Source: Cellvibrionales bacterium UBA7375 (GTDB taxonomy: Bacteria > Pseudomonadota > Gammaproteobacteria > Pseudomonadales > Porticoccaceae). Taken from it: a stretch of 64,000 nt of DNA. The notes beneath the pieces are model-generated. The model was not told the DNA's origin. It saw only the letters and a program-made list of their open reading frames with translations, and searched no databases. A program made the position numbers and the translations under genes. This document shows positions 1-11,874 of the stretch, piece after piece (the stretch's first letter is position 1; each line of letters opens with the position of its first letter). The stretch is taken from contig CATAJQ010000035.1 of NCBI GenBank assembly GCA_949487135.1, positions 28,326-92,325 of the forward strand, in the 5' to 3' direction.

Positions 1-12
1 AAAACGAGGTAG
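1..12 (+). CDS. Possible 3' end of the gene before spoT (rpoZ expected)
   Basis: The first 12 bases can be read as Lys-Thr-Arg-stop just before the spoT ribosome binding site. In gammaproteobacteria rpoZ, the omega subunit of RNA polymerase, normally precedes spoT. Four codons cannot prove identity, so this rests on synteny only. Confidence 0.25.
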   Translation, partial: KTR

Positions 13-27
13 GAGGGCGAATCACAG

Positions 28-2142
28 GTGCTTTCAGTACTAACCGAACAGCTTTCCAACTACCTCGAACAAAAAGAGGTTAAAAAAATAGAGCGTGCCT
101 ACAGGTACGCCGAGCAATGCCACTCGGGTCAGTTGCGTCAGAGTGGTGATCCCTATATTACTCACCCCCTAGCGGTAGCTAATATTTTAGCTGATATGCG
201 ATTAGACCACGAAAGTCTAATGGCGGCCCTGCTGCATGACGTTATCGAAGATACTGGCGTTACCAAGGGTCAGATAAGCCGCCGTTTTGGACGCACGGTA
301 GCCGACTTAGTGGACGGTGTGAGTAAACTAAGCGAAATCGAATTCGAAACCAAAGCTCAGCTGCAAGCCGAAAGCTTCCAAAAAATGACCCTCGCTATGT
401 CGAAAGATATACGCGTAGTGTTGGTTAAGCTTGCCGATCGACTTCACAATATGCGCACGCTGGGCGTACTGCCTCCAGAAAAGCGCCGCCGTATTGCAAG
501 GGAAACGCTAGAAATTTATGCACCCATTGCTCAGCGTCTAGGCATCAATGATGTGCGAATAGAATTTGAGGATCTCGGCTTTGCCACCATGTATCCTCTG
601 CGCCATAGACGCTTGCGCGAGGCGCTAAAAGCAGCCAGTAAAAATCGTAAGGAAATTGTCTCTGAAATTCATCAAGCCATCGAAATTCGTCTTGAGCGAG
701 AGTCGTTCCCAGCCATTGTAAAAGGTCGGGAAAAGCATGTATGGAGCATCTATAAAAAAATGCGCGACAAGCAAAAATCTTTCCGCGACATTATGGATGT
801 TTTTGCTTTTAGACTAATTGTCGACTCAGTTGACGATTGCTATCGCACCCTTGGTATTATGCACAATATCTTTAAGCCGGTTCCCGGCGAATTCAAAGAC
901 TATGTCGCTATTCCTAAAGCTAATGGCTATCAGTCTCTTCACACTGTCCTTGTTGGTATGCACGGGGTTTTGATTGAGGTGCAGATTCGCACTCAAGAGA
1001 TGGAAACCATGGCTAACTATGGTATCGCTGCCCACTGGGAATATAAATCAACCGAGGGCACCATCGATGCCAACCAACGCCGGGCAACACGCTGGGTTCA
1101 AGGTTTACTTGAAATGCAAAAGCAAGCGGGCGATTCGTTAGAATTTCTGGAGCATGTTAAAACCGATCTATTTCCTGATGAAATCTATGTATTTACTCCT
1201 AAGGGAAGGATTATTGAGCTTCCCTCGGGGGCAACACCGGTCGACTTTGCCTATTCAGTTCATACAGATTTGGGTAATAGGTGTATAGCCTGTCGCGTTG
1301 ACGGTGAATTAACCCCTTTATCAGAACAGCTACAAAGCGGGCAAAAAATTGAAATTGTCAGCACTCAGGGTGCGCAACCAAACCCAAACTGGTTAAATTT
1401 TGTTGTTACTGCCAAGGCGCGAAGTGCTATTCGTCACTATTTAAAAAACCAGCAACATGACGAGTCTGTTAACCTAGGTAAACGATTGCTGGATAAAGCC
1501 TTGGCAAATTATGGTACTGCTTATAACAAACTAAGAAAGTCGCAGATTAAGCGACTGCTCAAAGAAACATCAGCACCAACATTCGAATATGTTCTTCAAC
1601 AAATCGGTCTCGGCAATCAGGTCCCTTTTGCCGTTGCCAATATATTGGTTCCGCCATCGAAGCGCAATATTCCCGAGGATAAACGCAAGCCATCGCTACC
1701 TGTCGTTGTAGACACATCAGAGAGTTTAATTCTTCATTATGCGAGATGCTGTCACCCGATTCCCGGAGACCCAATACTGGGGCACGTTTCACCCGGAAAG
1801 GGAATGGTAATCCATTTAGAGTCCTGTCATAACCTCAAAGAAATTCGTAATCACCCTGAGAAATGTATGCCCCTTAGCTGGTCAAAAGTGGTGGAAGGAG
1901 AATTCCCGGTTGAGGTCAAGGTAGAAATAACGCCGGAGCGTGGTTTTATTGCGGCGCTCGCCTCAAGAATAACCGACGAGGATGCTACAATTGAAAACAT
2001 TAGCACCACAGAAAAAGATGCTTATACCAGTATTGTAGATGTAGTTATGACTGTGCGTAACCGTTTACACCTAGCAGATATCATTCGAAGAGTCAGAAGC
2101 CTAGCGCCTGTTCGACGAGTTTATCGCGTAAAAAATAAATAG
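28..2142 (+). CDS. spoT: Bifunctional (p)ppGpp synthetase/hydrolase SpoT
   Basis: Makes and degrades the alarmone (p)ppGpp in the stringent response, in the cytoplasm. The 704-residue protein has the full SpoT layout. An N-terminal HD hydrolase domain carries the LLHDVIEDT motif near residue 70, which argues that hydrolase activity is intact. It is followed by the synthetase domain ([19 protein letters not shown] near 290), a TGS domain ([10 protein letters not shown] near 385) and a C-terminal ACT domain. The start is GTG, supported by a strong GGAGGG ribosome binding site 10-15 bases upstream. It lies 19 bases before ridA, the usual gammaproteobacterial neighbour, and the two are probably cotranscribed. 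Confidence 0.97.
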   Translation: MLSVLTEQLSNYLEQKEVKKIERAYRYAEQCHSGQLRQSGDPYITHPLAVANILADMRLDHESLMAALLHDVIEDTGVTKGQISRRFGRTVADLVDGVSKLSEIEFETKAQLQAESFQKMTLAMSKDIRVVLVKLADRLHNMRTLGVLPPEKRRRIARETLEIYAPIAQRLGINDVRIEFEDLGFATMYPLRHRRLREALKAASKNRKEIVSEIHQAIEIRLERESFPAIVKGREKHVWSIYKKMRDKQKSFRDIMDVFAFRLIVDSVDDCYRTLGIMHNIFKPVPGEFKDYVAIPKANGYQSLHTVLVGMHGVLIEVQIRTQEMETMANYGIAAHWEYKSTEGTIDANQRRATRWVQGLLEMQKQAGDSLEFLEHVKTDLFPDEIYVFTPKGRIIELPSGATPVDFAYSVHTDLGNRCIACRVDGELTPLSEQLQSGQKIEIVSTQGAQPNPNWLNFVVTAKARSAIRHYLKNQQHDESVNLGKRLLDKALANYGTAYNKLRKSQIKRLLKETSAPTFEYVLQQIGLGNQVPFAVANILVPPSKRNIPEDKRKPSLPVVVDTSESLILHYARCCHPIPGDPILGHVSPGKGMVIHLESCHNLKEIRNHPEKCMPLSWSKVVEGEFPVEVKVEITPERGFIAALASRITDEDATIENISTTEKDAYTSIVDVVMTVRNRLHLADIIRRVRSLAPVRRVYRVKNK

Positions 2143-2161
2143 TTATTCAAGGATTCCTTTT

Positions 2162-2545
2162 ATGTCTAACAAAGCGCATATTTTTACAGAAAAAGCCCCT
2201 GCTGCTATCGGCCCTTATAGTCAGGCAGTCAAAGTAAATAATACGGTTTATCTTTCAGGTCAAATTCCTTTAGACCCTGACAGCATGGAGCTGGTAAGTG
2301 GTGATATACAGGCTCAAGCACGTCAGGTATTCGCCAACCTCAGTGCGGTATGCGAAGCGGCGGGAGCCAATCTAAGCGGCGTTGTTAAGCTTAATATTTT
2401 TCTTACCGACCTAAGCAATTTCAATGCAGTCAATGAGGTTATGTCAGAATTATTTGAGCAACCCTATCCAGCCCGTGCCGCTATTGGCGTAAAAGAGCTA
2501 CCAAAGGGCGCTGAAATTGAAATGGACGCCATTGTAGTTACCTAA
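2162..2545 (+). CDS. ridA: Reactive intermediate/imine deaminase RidA
   Basis: RidA hydrolyses reactive enamine/imine intermediates such as 2-aminoacrylate released by PLP enzymes, protecting those enzymes. The 127-residue length is normal for the YjgF/YER057c/UK114 family. The N-terminal [11 protein letters not shown] signature and the C-terminal [23 protein letters not shown] block are present, with the conserved substrate-binding Arg. An AAGGA ribosome binding site precedes the ATG. It follows spoT closely, and its 3' end overlaps the convergent SDR gene by four bases. Confidence 0.94.
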   Translation: MSNKAHIFTEKAPAAIGPYSQAVKVNNTVYLSGQIPLDPDSMELVSGDIQAQARQVFANLSAVCEAAGANLSGVVKLNIFLTDLSNFNAVNEVMSELFEQPYPARAAIGVKELPKGAEIEMDAIVVT

Positions 2546-3390
2546 TCAACGGCTTTTTGATCCTCTATCAGCGCGGCGTACCCCTCTTTATATGAAGGGT
2601 AGTTAAACTTAAAGCCAGTGTCTAAGAGTAGGCGATTACTGCATCGCCTTATTGACCCTAGCTTTATCACCTCAGCTATAAGGCTGACATCGAGCTTTTG
2701 CGCAAGCCATTGCCGAATATCATACTGCGTGACAGGCTCACAATCTGAGGCCAAATAGATTGGCTCGATAGGCTTTTCAGACTCGAATAACTCAATTAAA
2801 TGCGCCAATACAGCGCAACAATCTTCTGCATGAATACGGTTACTCCATTGTTCTGGTAATTTTGGCCTTCCCTTGCCCGCTCGCACCTGATCGAGTAACC
2901 GAGATCGTCCGGGGCCATAAATACCAGAAAACCTTACCACTGTACTTGAACAGGGTAAATTTTGAATAATTTGCTCAGCCTGAAGTAATATTTTGCCAGA
3001 GAATGTGACCGGTTTTGGCTTTGTAGTCTCATCAACCCAGTCGCCATTATTATCACCATAAACACTGGTACTAGAGACCCAAATTATTAACTTTGGAGCC
3101 TGGTGCAAAGCGTTAACTGTTTGCGCCATTGCCTGTGCCACTGCCAAATAGGACTGCTGGTATGCTTGGCGAGTAAACTCAGCAGGCGTTAGGGTTGCAA
3201 TCCATATATCAAACCTATTAGAGGCAACTGAAAGCAGCAGCTGTGGGTCCGATGCGTCGGCCATAATCGGAGTAATTTCTGACGGCAACTCCGCTGGATT
3301 GCGTCTTAATCCAAAGCAATCATATTTTTTGCTGAGACCCTTCGCTGTCCGCTGAGCGATATCGCCACATCCAATAAAAAGTACTTTCAC
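2542..3390 (-). CDS. NAD(P)-dependent epimerase/dehydratase-like SDR protein (YeeZ type)
   Basis: This 282-residue protein belongs to the extended short-chain dehydrogenase/NAD-dependent epimerase superfamily. It begins with a Rossmann nucleotide-binding motif ([12 protein letters not shown]), has a [13 protein letters not shown] segment matching the family's Ser/Tyr region, and a [11 protein letters not shown] stretch typical of epimerase-like proteins. The exact substrate is unknown. The nearest named relatives are YeeZ-like predicted epimerases. It is transcribed on its own, convergent with ridA and divergent from the broken oxyR. Confidence 0.75.
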   Translation of the reverse strand: MKVLFIGCGDIAQRTAKGLSKKYDCFGLRRNPAELPSEITPIMADASDPQLLLSVASNRFDIWIATLTPAEFTRQAYQQSYLAVAQAMAQTVNALHQAPKLIIWVSSTSVYGDNNGDWVDETTKPKPVTFSGKILLQAEQIIQNLPCSSTVVRFSGIYGPGRSRLLDQVRAGKGRPKLPEQWSNRIHAEDCCAVLAHLIELFESEKPIEPIYLASDCEPVTQYDIRQWLAQKLDVSLIAEVIKLGSIRRCSNRLLLDTGFKFNYPSYKEGYAALIEDQKAVD

Positions 3391-3475
3391 TCTATCTTCC
3401 TAAATATTTTTTTCGTATTATTGCTCGATAACACGAATAATTATAATTATCAATACTATTCCAGGAAGGAATATT

Positions 3476-4283
3476 ATGACTCTCACCGAACTTCGCTATG
3501 TGACCGTTCTTGCTAAAACCCAGCATTTTGGAAATGCGGCAGAGCAGTGCAATGTCAGTCAACCAACACTCAGTATAGCAATAAAAAAACTAGAATCTGA
3601 ATTGGGCATTGATATTTTTGAACGATCGGCAACCCAAGTTTTTCTCACCCCAATGGGCGAAAAAATAATTGCCCAGTGCCACAAAGTGCTTGATGAAGTT
3701 GCAATCATTAAAGATATTGCTGTTAACGAAGAAGAGCGACTCAGTTCGCCCCGTCATATTGGTGCCATCTTTACCATTGGACCCTACTTGTTTCCAAATT
3801 TTGTTTCACCTCTTCAGAAAAGCGCTCCAAATATGCCATTGATTATTGAAGAAGGTTACACAAACTCACTAAGACAGAGACTTAGAAAAAGAGCATATCC
3901 TGCTTCTCGGTGAGGGACACTGTTTTAGAGATCAAGTGATAGATGCTATTCCCAATATCAATCAACATCACCATGCGGAGATGCCGATTGATACAGACTC
4001 TCAAGCCTATTCCCTAGAAACTCTCTGCACGATGGTAGCTACTGGCTTTGGTATTACTATATTGCCGCAAACTGCGGTAAAAGGCACCAGTACTTTTACT
4101 GTGTGTAGCACTGATTTAGTTGCCATACCGTTTGAAGGCGATGAACCTAAGCGAACCCTAGCAATTGCATGGCGGGCTGGCTTTCCAAGGTATAAAGCTA
4201 TTGAAGCTGTTCGCAATGCAATTTATGCTAGCTATAATTTAAGTTCTGACAACAAACAACTACCAAAATTGGCCTATGAATAA
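3476..4283 (+). pseudogene. oxyR: oxyR remnant with internal deletion and frame change
   Basis: The first part (3476-3913) encodes a normal LysR-type N-terminus: helix-turn-helix (NAAEQCNVSQPTLSIAIKKLE) and the start of the effector domain (GAIFTIGPYLFPNFV), then a short out-of-frame tail and stop. The next frame (open to 4283) resumes the OxyR C-terminus with LLLGEGHCFRDQV and the LETLCTMVATGFGITILP block. Compared with E. coli OxyR, about 55 residues of effector subdomain I are missing at the junction near 3877-3890, so a simple frameshift cannot restore the protein. The GHC motif keeps the peroxidatic Cys (Cys199 in E. coli), but the partner at Cys208 is Ile. Position directly before recG is the Pseudomonas oxyR-recG arrangement. 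Confidence 0.85.
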
Positions 4284-6394
4284 TGACAACAACTAACCTT
4301 GATGCGATCGCTATTAGTGAGCTTCGAGGTGTTGGCCCTCAATTAGCAAAAAAGCTCGAAAAATTGGGCCTTAAAAATCTTCAAGATTTACTGTTTCATT
4401 TGCCGTTGCGCTATATAGATAGAACCAAGATAACCCCAATAGGTAGCCTTCAGCCACAGACTGATGTTGTCCTTGAAGGCGAAATTCGTGCCTGCGATGT
4501 AGTCTTTGGCCGTCGACGCAGCCTAGTCTGCAAATTACAAGATGATACCGGCACCACGGTTTTACGATTTTTTCACTTTAGTCGAGCACAGCAAGAGCGC
4601 TTAAAAGCTGGAGCAAAATTACGTTGTTATGGTGAAGTAAGGCAGGGCAAATACGGGCTTGAACTCAATCATCCAGAGTATCAGCATCTAGATAGCAATA
4701 ACCCTCCAAGCCTAGAAGATACATTAACGCCTGTATATCCTCTAACTGAAGGCATCACTCAGATACGCATTAGGGATCTTTGCCGAAAGGCCTTAGATCG
4801 ACTGGAAACTCATGGGATTGAGGAATTAATTCCACAAGCGTTAAAACAGCAACTTACGGGAGTGCTCTCTTATTCATTGATCGATGCGCTCCAGCTTATT
4901 CACTCACCTCCGCCGAGTATTGAACTACATAGGCTAGCCACTGGAGAGCATCCAGCACAACAGCGGCTGGTAGCAGAAGAGTTAATCGCTCACAATTTAA
5001 GTCTGTTAAAAATGCGAAAAAAGGTTCAACGGCAGCAGGCACCATGCCTAACTGAAGATAAAACAGTATTGGCTCATTTTTTAGATAAATTACCGTTTGA
5101 GCTAACTGGCGCGCAACAAAAGGTATGCGCAGAGATAAATCGCGATATCAATAAAACCTTCCCCATGTTGCGACTGGTTCAAGGGGACGTAGGCTCAGGA
5201 AAAACTGTGGTTGCCGCTATCGCAGCGTTACAGGCGATTGCCAATGGCAAGCAGGCCGCACTGATGGCACCCACAGAAATTCTAGCCGAACAACACAGAA
5301 TAAATTTTGAACAGTGGTTCAAAGATATGAAAATCAGTGTTGCTTGGTTAACCGGCAAGGTAAAAGGTAAAGCACGTGAGGTTCAGCTTCAGCGCATTGC
5401 CGATGGCAGTGCGCAAATGGTCATAGGAACCCATGCGCTGTTTCAAGAGAGCGTTCAGTTTAGCGATCTAGGCATTACCATTATCGATGAGCAACACCGA
5501 TTCGGCGTTCATCAGCGACTGGCACTGCGCAATAAAGGATTTGGTGATAATCAACCCAATGAGCAAAATTTAGCGCCTCATCAATTAATTATGACGGCAA
5601 CGCCTATACCCAGAACATTGGCCATGAGCGCCTATGCCGATCTTGATTGTTCAGTTATTGACGAGTTACCACCGGGTAGAACACCGGTTGAAACGGCGGT
5701 TCTCAGTAATCTGCGGCGCAACGATATTATCCAACGCATTCGTGCATCATGCCTTGAAGGTCGCCAGGCTTACTGGGTCTGTACGCTTATTGAAGAATCA
5801 GACGTACTTGAGGCTCAGGCGGCAGAGGTGACCGCTAGCGAATTACAACTTTTGCTACCAGAACTCTCTATTGGCTTGGTGCATGGCCGTCTTAAGCCGC
5901 GCGAAAAATTAGACATAATGAATGCCTTTAAGGCTGGGGATATACACTTACTAGTAGCCACCACGGTGATTGAAGTTGGGGTTGATGTGCCTAATGCCAG
6001 TCTAATGATTATTGAAAATGCCGAGCGTCTGGGCTTATCGCAACTGCATCAGCTTAGGGGTAGAGTGGGAAGAGGTTCAGCAAAAAGTCATTGCGTATTA
6101 CTCTATAGCTCACCTCTTTCTGCCAATGGCAGTGAGCGTTTAAAAACCATGCGTCAAACCAACGACGGCTTTGCTATTGCCGAAAAGGATCTAGAGCTAA
6201 GAGGCCCCGGCGAGCTTCTAGGCACCCGTCAAACCGGTGATATGCAACTACAAATTGCCGATCTGCAACGCGATGCCCACTTGCTTCCCCAAATAAAATT
6301 ATGCGCTGAATGCCTCATCGAACAGCACCCAAAAGCAGTGGATGCACTCATTGATCGCTGGCTTGGCAGCAATCAACAGTATGCTCAGGCGTAA
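4283..6394 (+). CDS. recG: ATP-dependent DNA helicase RecG
   Basis: RecG is a monomeric superfamily 2 helicase that remodels stalled replication forks and branched recombination intermediates. The 703-residue length is typical. An N-terminal wedge/OB-fold region ([18 protein letters not shown]) precedes the motor, which shows Walker A GDVGSGKT near residue 305, a DEQH box ([13 protein letters not shown]), motif [12 protein letters not shown] and the C-terminal QLRGRVGRG motif. The ATG overlaps the last base of the oxyR remnant's stop codon. The 3' end overlaps convergent fba by ten bases. Confidence 0.96.
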   Translation: MTTTNLDAIAISELRGVGPQLAKKLEKLGLKNLQDLLFHLPLRYIDRTKITPIGSLQPQTDVVLEGEIRACDVVFGRRRSLVCKLQDDTGTTVLRFFHFSRAQQERLKAGAKLRCYGEVRQGKYGLELNHPEYQHLDSNNPPSLEDTLTPVYPLTEGITQIRIRDLCRKALDRLETHGIEELIPQALKQQLTGVLSYSLIDALQLIHSPPPSIELHRLATGEHPAQQRLVAEELIAHNLSLLKMRKKVQRQQAPCLTEDKTVLAHFLDKLPFELTGAQQKVCAEINRDINKTFPMLRLVQGDVGSGKTVVAAIAALQAIANGKQAALMAPTEILAEQHRINFEQWFKDMKISVAWLTGKVKGKAREVQLQRIADGSAQMVIGTHALFQESVQFSDLGITIIDEQHRFGVHQRLALRNKGFGDNQPNEQNLAPHQLIMTATPIPRTLAMSAYADLDCSVIDELPPGRTPVETAVLSNLRRNDIIQRIRASCLEGRQAYWVCTLIEESDVLEAQAAEVTASELQLLLPELSIGLVHGRLKPREKLDIMNAFKAGDIHLLVATTVIEVGVDVPNASLMIIENAERLGLSQLHQLRGRVGRGSAKSHCVLLYSSPLSANGSERLKTMRQTNDGFAIAEKDLELRGPGELLGTRQTGDMQLQIADLQRDAHLLPQIKLCAECLIEQHPKAVDALIDRWLGSNQQYAQA

Positions 6395-7461
6395 CTTTTG
6401 ACTAACAGCGGAGCAATTTTTTCTCTACTGTAACTATGCGTCATAGCCTCCAACCCCAGTGGTACTATTTTTGGTGCATTACCCGCTGTACCAAAGGCCT
6501 CATAACGCGCAACTGCTATATCTTTCATGGCCGTTATGGTTTGTTTTAAGTAGGCGCGGGGGTCAAATGCTGCTGGGTTTTGGGCTAAGAACTGGCGAAT
6601 GATACCAGTGGATGCCAAACGCAAATCAGTGTCTATATTGACCTTGCGCACCCCGTGTTTAATCCCCTCGCATATTTGCTCTACGGGTACACCGTAAGTT
6701 TCGGGAATTTCACCGCCATGCTCATTAATCATCGCCAGCCATTCTTGAGGCACTGAGGATGAACCGTGCATGACTAAATGGGTATTGGGTATTTTTTGGT
6801 TAATTTGCTTGATGCGATCAATGGCTAATATATCTCCTGTAGGTGGACGACTAAATTTGTAGGCGCCATGTGAGGTACCGCAGGCAATCGCCAGTGCATC
6901 AACCCCCGTTTTATTGACAAAATATGCCGCCTCTTCGGGGTCAGTTAACATCTGCTCCTGACTGAGTGCACAGTCTGCACCCACGCCATCTTCCTCACCT
7001 GCCTGACCGGTTTCAAGGGAAACCAAGCAACCCAATTCGCCCTCAACTGATACGCCACAGGCATGGGCCATATCTACTACCTGCCGAGTAACATCGACAT
7101 TATATTCATAACTTGAGGGGGTTTTACCGTTCTCCATTAGCGAGCCGTCCATCATCACCGAGCTAAAGCCGAGCTGAATAGAACGCTGGCAAACTGCAGG
7201 GCTAGTGCCATGGTTTTGGTGCATACACACCGGGATATAGGGCCATTCTTCCATGGCGGCCTGAATTAAATGACGCAAAAATGGCGCGCCGGCATATTGA
7301 CGCGCGCCGGCTGAAGCCTGAACGATAACTGGGCTCTGAGTTTGATCAGCGGCAAGCATAATCGCTCGCATTTGCTCTAGATTGTTGACATTAAATGCTG
7401 GAACGCCGTAGTTATTGTCTGCGGCGTGATCCAGCAACTGTCTCATTGAAATAAGTGACAT
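6385..7461 (-). CDS. fba: Class II fructose-1,6-bisphosphate aldolase, catalytic Asp replaced by Asn
   Basis: This zinc-dependent aldolase interconverts fructose-1,6-bisphosphate with dihydroxyacetone phosphate and glyceraldehyde-3-phosphate. The 358-residue protein matches the CbbA/Fda type found in Pseudomonas, with [25 protein letters not shown] and the later MHGSSSVP and NIDTDLRL motifs. The family signature H-x-D-H-G near residue 81 reads His-Gln-Asn-His-Gly, so the proton-transferring Asp is Asn83 (codon AAC at 7213-7215). Zinc-ligand histidines appear present. It is last in the tkt-epd-pgk-fba operon. Family assignment is firm, but normal activity is doubtful. Confidence 0.93.
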   Translation of the reverse strand: MSLISMRQLLDHAADNNYGVPAFNVNNLEQMRAIMLAADQTQSPVIVQASAGARQYAGAPFLRHLIQAAMEEWPYIPVCMHQNHGTSPAVCQRSIQLGFSSVMMDGSLMENGKTPSSYEYNVDVTRQVVDMAHACGVSVEGELGCLVSLETGQAGEEDGVGADCALSQEQMLTDPEEAAYFVNKTGVDALAIACGTSHGAYKFSRPPTGDILAIDRIKQINQKIPNTHLVMHGSSSVPQEWLAMINEHGGEIPETYGVPVEQICEGIKHGVRKVNIDTDLRLASTGIIRQFLAQNPAAFDPRAYLKQTITAMKDIAVARYEAFGTAGNAPKIVPLGLEAMTHSYSREKIAPLLVKSYA

Positions 7462-7527
7462 CGCCTCTTTCCTTGTAAGCCTTGTGTGTAAATTGCGTTC
7501 CTTGCAACCCTGCTACTTTAAGCGTAT

Positions 7528-8694
7528 TTAGTCGCTAGCTGCTCGTGCTTTTAGTAGGGCAACGGCGGGGAATTCTTTACCTTCTACATATTCTAAAAAT
7601 GCACCCCCACCTGTAGAAATATAGGACACCTGCTGGGCAATTTCATATTTATCGACTGCCGCTAGAGTATCGCCGCCGCCGGCAATTGAAAAACCATCAC
7701 TTTCCGCAATGGCTAGGGATAAAGATTTGGTGCCCTCGGCAAATTGATCAAACTCAAATACGCCGACTGGGCCATTCCATATAATCGTACCGAGGGTTTT
7801 AATAATTGTCGCCAACTGACGCGAGGATTCTGGACCTATATCAAAGATCATATCGTCGGCCTCTACTGCATACACAGAAACAGTGCGCGCCTCAGCTGTT
7901 TCAGAAAACTCTTTCCCCACCACTACATCGGTTGGCATTGGGATTTGAACTTTTTCCATTAATGCTTTGGCCGCAGGAATCAAATCTGGCTCATACAGTG
8001 ACTTGCCGACGGGATAGCCCGCTGCCGCCAAAAATGTATTGGCAATACCACCGCCCACAATAAGTTGGTCTACTTTGTCAGCTAGGGTTTCCAAAACCAT
8101 AAGTTTAGTTGAAACCTTAGAGCCACCTACAATCGCCCCCACTGGTGCTGTTGGAGTGGCTATGGCTTTTTCTAAAGCGTCTAACTCCTTGGCTAACAGT
8201 GGTCCAGCGCAGGCGATAGGTGCAAATTTTGCGACACCATGAGTTGATGCTTGGGCGCGGTGGGCGGTGCCAAAGGCATCCATCACATAAATATCACATA
8301 ACCCAGCATAGGCCTTAGACAAGGCGTCATCATTGGCTTTTTCGCCCGCATTAAATCGCACATTCTCAAGCAATACCAACTGACCCTGAGCTACGTCAAC
8401 GCCTTTGGACCAATCAGAAATTAATGCCACCTGTGTGCCTAATTTTTTACTCAAATCATCGGCCACTGGCTGCAAGCTGAACTGATCTTCAAACTGCCCT
8501 TCGGTCGGACGCCCAAGGTGAGACATTAAAATAACAGCAGCGCCCTGACCTAAGGCCTGTTTAATGCTGGGTAGTGCCGCATTAATTCTAGCATCGCTGG
8601 TTACCACACCGTTTTTAACGGGGACATTAAGATCTTCACGAATTAACACACGTTTTTGACTGAGGTCTAAATCAGTCATTAATTTAATAGTCAT
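7528..8694 (-). CDS. pgk: Phosphoglycerate kinase
   Basis: Pgk transfers phosphate between 1,3-bisphosphoglycerate and ADP in glycolysis and gluconeogenesis. The 388-residue protein shows the N-terminal substrate-binding signature [16 protein letters not shown], the SHLGRP loop near residue 60, VGGSKVSTK, and the C-terminal nucleotide loop GGGDTLAAV. It lies 48 bases after epd and 66 bases before fba on the same strand, so it is very likely cotranscribed with them. All key motifs look intact. Confidence 0.97.
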   Translation of the reverse strand: MTIKLMTDLDLSQKRVLIREDLNVPVKNGVVTSDARINAALPSIKQALGQGAAVILMSHLGRPTEGQFEDQFSLQPVADDLSKKLGTQVALISDWSKGVDVAQGQLVLLENVRFNAGEKANDDALSKAYAGLCDIYVMDAFGTAHRAQASTHGVAKFAPIACAGPLLAKELDALEKAIATPTAPVGAIVGGSKVSTKLMVLETLADKVDQLIVGGGIANTFLAAAGYPVGKSLYEPDLIPAAKALMEKVQIPMPTDVVVGKEFSETAEARTVSVYAVEADDMIFDIGPESSRQLATIIKTLGTIIWNGPVGVFEFDQFAEGTKSLSLAIAESDGFSIAGGGDTLAAVDKYEIAQQVSYISTGGGAFLEYVEGKEFPAVALLKARAASD

Positions 8695-8742
8695 TGTTTT
8701 TCCTAGTATTCAATTTATAGGGTTGCCACTAACCGTCAGTGC

Positions 8743-9744
8743 TTACCAGCTTTTTAATACATCCAACATTCTATTGGCATAGCCCCATTCGTTATCAAAC
8801 CAAATCAGTACTTTTACCAATTTTTGCTGACCAACTCTGGTCTGGCTAGCATCTACGATGCCGCTTCTTGGGTCGTGATTAAAATCACAGGATGCCAATG
8901 GCTCTTCGGTATAACCCAGTATGTTTTTAAGCGAGCCCTGAGCTGCTGTTGCTAATGCTTGATTGACCGTCACTGTATCAACCGCCTGATTGACTAATAC
9001 CGATAAATCGATGGCCGATACATTAATGGTCGGAACACGCATCGCCTGAGCTTGAAATCGGCCCGCCAGTTGCGGCATCAAACGATCAATACCCAACGCA
9101 AGACCTGTATCCACCGGAATAATTGAGTTCATTGCGGCGCGGGTTTTGCGTAAATCTGTGTGGTGATAGGCATCTAATACCGGCTGATCATTCATCGCTG
9201 AATGTATGGTGGTAATCACCCCACCTTCAACCGAAAAATTATCATCAAGTGTTTGAATGACCGGCACAACACAGTTTGTTGAACAGGAGGCGCTAGAGAT
9301 AATTTTTTCATTGCCGGTAAGTTGTTGATGGTTATAGCCATACACAATAGTGGCATCGACATCAGATTCTGCCGGCTGAGAAAATAATACGCGCTTAGCG
9401 CCACTTTGTAGATGCTGTTCAGCTGTGTGACGATCGCTAAAACTACCACTACACTCCAGGACCACATCAACATTTAATGCCGACCATGGCAGTTGTTCTA
9501 GGTTATCTTGATGGACAATGGCGATTGAATCGCCGCATACATTCAGCGTTTGCTGATCACAGCTAACCTCACCAGCAAAGCGCCCATGAGTTGAATCGTA
9601 ACGGGTGAGGTGGGCAATGGTTTTATTGTCTGCAGGCTCATTGATAGCCACAATTTTTATCTGATCTTGCAGCTTAGATTCATAGACCGCTCTCAAAACA
9701 GAGCGGCCTATACGTCCATAGCCATTAATGGCTACGCGAATCAT
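8743..9744 (-). CDS. epd: Erythrose-4-phosphate dehydrogenase (GAPDH family)
   Basis: Epd oxidises D-erythrose-4-phosphate to 4-phosphoerythronate, the first step of the DXP-independent pyridoxal phosphate route. The 333-residue protein is a GAPDH paralogue with the Rossmann motif AINGYGRIGRSVLRA, catalytic SASCSTNC near residue 155, and C-terminal WFDNEWGYANRMLD. I prefer Epd over GapA because of the INEPADNKTIAHLTRYDSTHGRFAGEV segment and the IIPVDTGLALGIDRLMPQ region, both Epd-like, and because it lies in the classic tkt-epd-pgk order. The start codon overlaps the tkt stop by one base (TAATG), implying translational coupling. GAPDH activity cannot be excluded from sequence. Confidence 0.85.
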   Translation of the reverse strand: MIRVAINGYGRIGRSVLRAVYESKLQDQIKIVAINEPADNKTIAHLTRYDSTHGRFAGEVSCDQQTLNVCGDSIAIVHQDNLEQLPWSALNVDVVLECSGSFSDRHTAEQHLQSGAKRVLFSQPAESDVDATIVYGYNHQQLTGNEKIISSASCSTNCVVPVIQTLDDNFSVEGGVITTIHSAMNDQPVLDAYHHTDLRKTRAAMNSIIPVDTGLALGIDRLMPQLAGRFQAQAMRVPTINVSAIDLSVLVNQAVDTVTVNQALATAAQGSLKNILGYTEEPLASCDFNHDPRSGIVDASQTRVGQQKLVKVLIWFDNEWGYANRMLDVLKSW

Positions 9745-11753
9745 TAGCCTAGGCTCTCCATAACCTTAGACACAACATTTTCTACGGTAAAACCAAACTC
9801 TTTCATTAATAGGTTTCCTGGGGCTGACTCGCCAAAGCTAGTCATACCTACAACGCGACCGTCTAAGCCGACAAATTTATGCCAATAGTCTGCATGCAGG
9901 GCCTCAACCGCTACTCGAGCTCGAATTGCCGGCGGCAATACCGAGTCTTGATAGGCTTTATCTTGCTCACAGAATATTTCTGCACAGGGCATGGACACTA
10001 CGCTAACCGCTATACCTTTTTCTACAAGCTGGTCTGCAGCATTGATTGCAAGCTCAACCTCTGATCCGGTAGCAATTAAAATTGCCTGTGCGTCGTTAGC
10101 TTTACGCAAAACATAGCCACCTCGGCCTACATTGCTGAGTTGCTCATCTGAGCGCTCCATTGGCGCTAGCCCCTGACGACTAAAGACCAAGGCACTTGGA
10201 CCATCATTGCGCTCGATAGCCGTTTTCCAACTTACTGCAGATTCAACCGTGTCACAGGGGCGCCAAGTATGCAGGTTGGGCGTTGCGCGAAGGGCGCTTA
10301 ACTGCTCCACAGGTTGGTGGGTTGGGCCATCTTCTCCCAGACCAATAGAGTCGTGAGTATAGACGAATATACTTTGCTGCTTCATCAAGGCTGCCATACG
10401 CACAGCGTTGCGCGCATATTCCATAAACATTAGGAAGGTAGCGCCATAATTGATAAAGCCGCCGTGAAGAGCGATACCGTTCATAATGGCGCTCATACCA
10501 AATTCACGCACGCCGTAATAGAGATAATTGCCGTTGGCATTGTCGCCACTGATATCCTTACAGCCAGACCAAATTGTCAGATTGGAGCCGGCTAAATCAG
10601 CTGAACCGCCTAACAACTCTGGAAGAAGCGGCCCAAACGCATTTAGGCAGTTCTGAGATGCCTTGCGCGAAGCTACCTTTTCCATTTTGTCTTGGCATTC
10701 ACGGATATAGGCATCAGCTTTGTCACTAAAGTCTGCGGGTAGGTCACCATTAGCACGACGCTCAAACTCAACGGCTAACTCTGGAAACTCAGATTGATAA
10801 GCCGCAAACTGCTTATTCCATTCCGCTTGATCTGCCTGACCTTTTGCTACACCGCTCCATGCTGAGTAATAATCTTCGGGAATCTCAAAGGCACCGTATT
10901 TCCAGCCGAGCTGCTCGCGAGTCAGGGCAATTTCTTCTGCGCCTAGGGGTGCGCCATGACAGTCTTCTTTGCCTTGCTTGTTGGGCGAGCCAAAACCAAT
11001 GACGGTTTTACAGCAGATTAGCGTTGGCTTATCCGAAGTATGGGCCTGCTTGATAGCTGCATCGATGGCATCGGAGTCATGCCCATCAACTGCAGGAATG
11101 ACTTGCCAGCCATAGGCTTCAAAACGCGCGGGCGTATCATCAGTAAACCAACCGCCATCGCCATCAACTCCGGCAACATCACCGTCAATCGAAATACCAT
11201 TGTCATCATAGAAAGCAATAAGCTTGTTTAACTTAAGCGTTCCCGCAAGCGAACAGACCTCATGGGAAATACCTTCCATTAGGCAGCCGTCTCCTAAAAA
11301 GGTGTAGGTGTGATGATCGATCAGATTATGTCCAGGCTTATTAAATTGAGCTGCTAGCACTTTTTCTGCTAATGCCATACCAACTGCGTTACTAATGCCC
11401 TGCCCCAGCGGACCGGTGGTTGTCTCTACGCCGGGTGCATAGCCATATTCAGGGTGGCCCGGCGTTTTCGAATGCAGCTGACGAAAATTTTTAATTTCTT
11501 CAATTGGCAAGTCATAACCGGATAGATGTAACAGAGAATAAAGCAGCATAGAGCCATGGCCATTAGAGAGCACAAAGCGGTCTCTGTTGGCCCAGGTCGG
11601 ATCGGCTGGATTATGTTTTAGATAGTCTCTCCACAATACTTCAGCAATATCTGCCATACCCATTGGGGCACCGGGGTGTCCACTGTTAGCCTGTTGAACA
11701 GCATCCATACTTAGGGCACGAATAGCATTAGCGAGATCGCGACGTGAGGCCAT
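9744..11753 (-). CDS. tkt: Transketolase
   Basis: This thiamine-diphosphate enzyme moves two-carbon units between sugar phosphates in the pentose phosphate pathway. The 669-residue protein has the normal order. The N-terminal ThDP-binding domain includes [27 protein letters not shown] and the [12 protein letters not shown] metal-binding motif. The pyrimidine domain contains [16 protein letters not shown] and [18 protein letters not shown]-terminal transketolase domain follows. A GGAG ribosome binding site precedes the ATG. It is first in the operon with epd, pgk and fba, and its erythrose-4-phosphate product is the substrate of Epd next door. Confidence 0.97.
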   Translation of the reverse strand: MASRRDLANAIRALSMDAVQQANSGHPGAPMGMADIAEVLWRDYLKHNPADPTWANRDRFVLSNGHGSMLLYSLLHLSGYDLPIEEIKNFRQLHSKTPGHPEYGYAPGVETTTGPLGQGISNAVGMALAEKVLAAQFNKPGHNLIDHHTYTFLGDGCLMEGISHEVCSLAGTLKLNKLIAFYDDNGISIDGDVAGVDGDGGWFTDDTPARFEAYGWQVIPAVDGHDSDAIDAAIKQAHTSDKPTLICCKTVIGFGSPNKQGKEDCHGAPLGAEEIALTREQLGWKYGAFEIPEDYYSAWSGVAKGQADQAEWNKQFAAYQSEFPELAVEFERRANGDLPADFSDKADAYIRECQDKMEKVASRKASQNCLNAFGPLLPELLGGSADLAGSNLTIWSGCKDISGDNANGNYLYYGVREFGMSAIMNGIALHGGFINYGATFLMFMEYARNAVRMAALMKQQSIFVYTHDSIGLGEDGPTHQPVEQLSALRATPNLHTWRPCDTVESAVSWKTAIERNDGPSALVFSRQGLAPMERSDEQLSNVGRGGYVLRKANDAQAILIATGSEVELAINAADQLVEKGIAVSVVSMPCAEIFCEQDKAYQDSVLPPAIRARVAVEALHADYWHKFVGLDGRVVGMTSFGESAPGNLLMKEFGFTVENVVSKVMESLG

Positions 11754-11874
11754 GAAATATAACTCCTGAAACGGAAAAAATTTAGTGTGTATTGTCTCTT
11801 AGAAGACTCCATCAGTAAACTAGAATTCGTTATTTAAGCCACTGAAATTGCAAATAATTTTAACACCCGATAAC

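Noticed and set aside
3860..3940. Programmed frameshift in oxyR
   Set aside because: Changing frame does not restore the roughly 55 missing residues, so a deletion is required.
8743..9744. Calling this gene glyceraldehyde-3-phosphate dehydrogenase (gapA)
   Set aside because: The INEPADNKTIAHLTRYDSTHGRF segment and the tkt-epd-pgk context fit Epd better, although both share the GAPDH fold and catalytic Cys.
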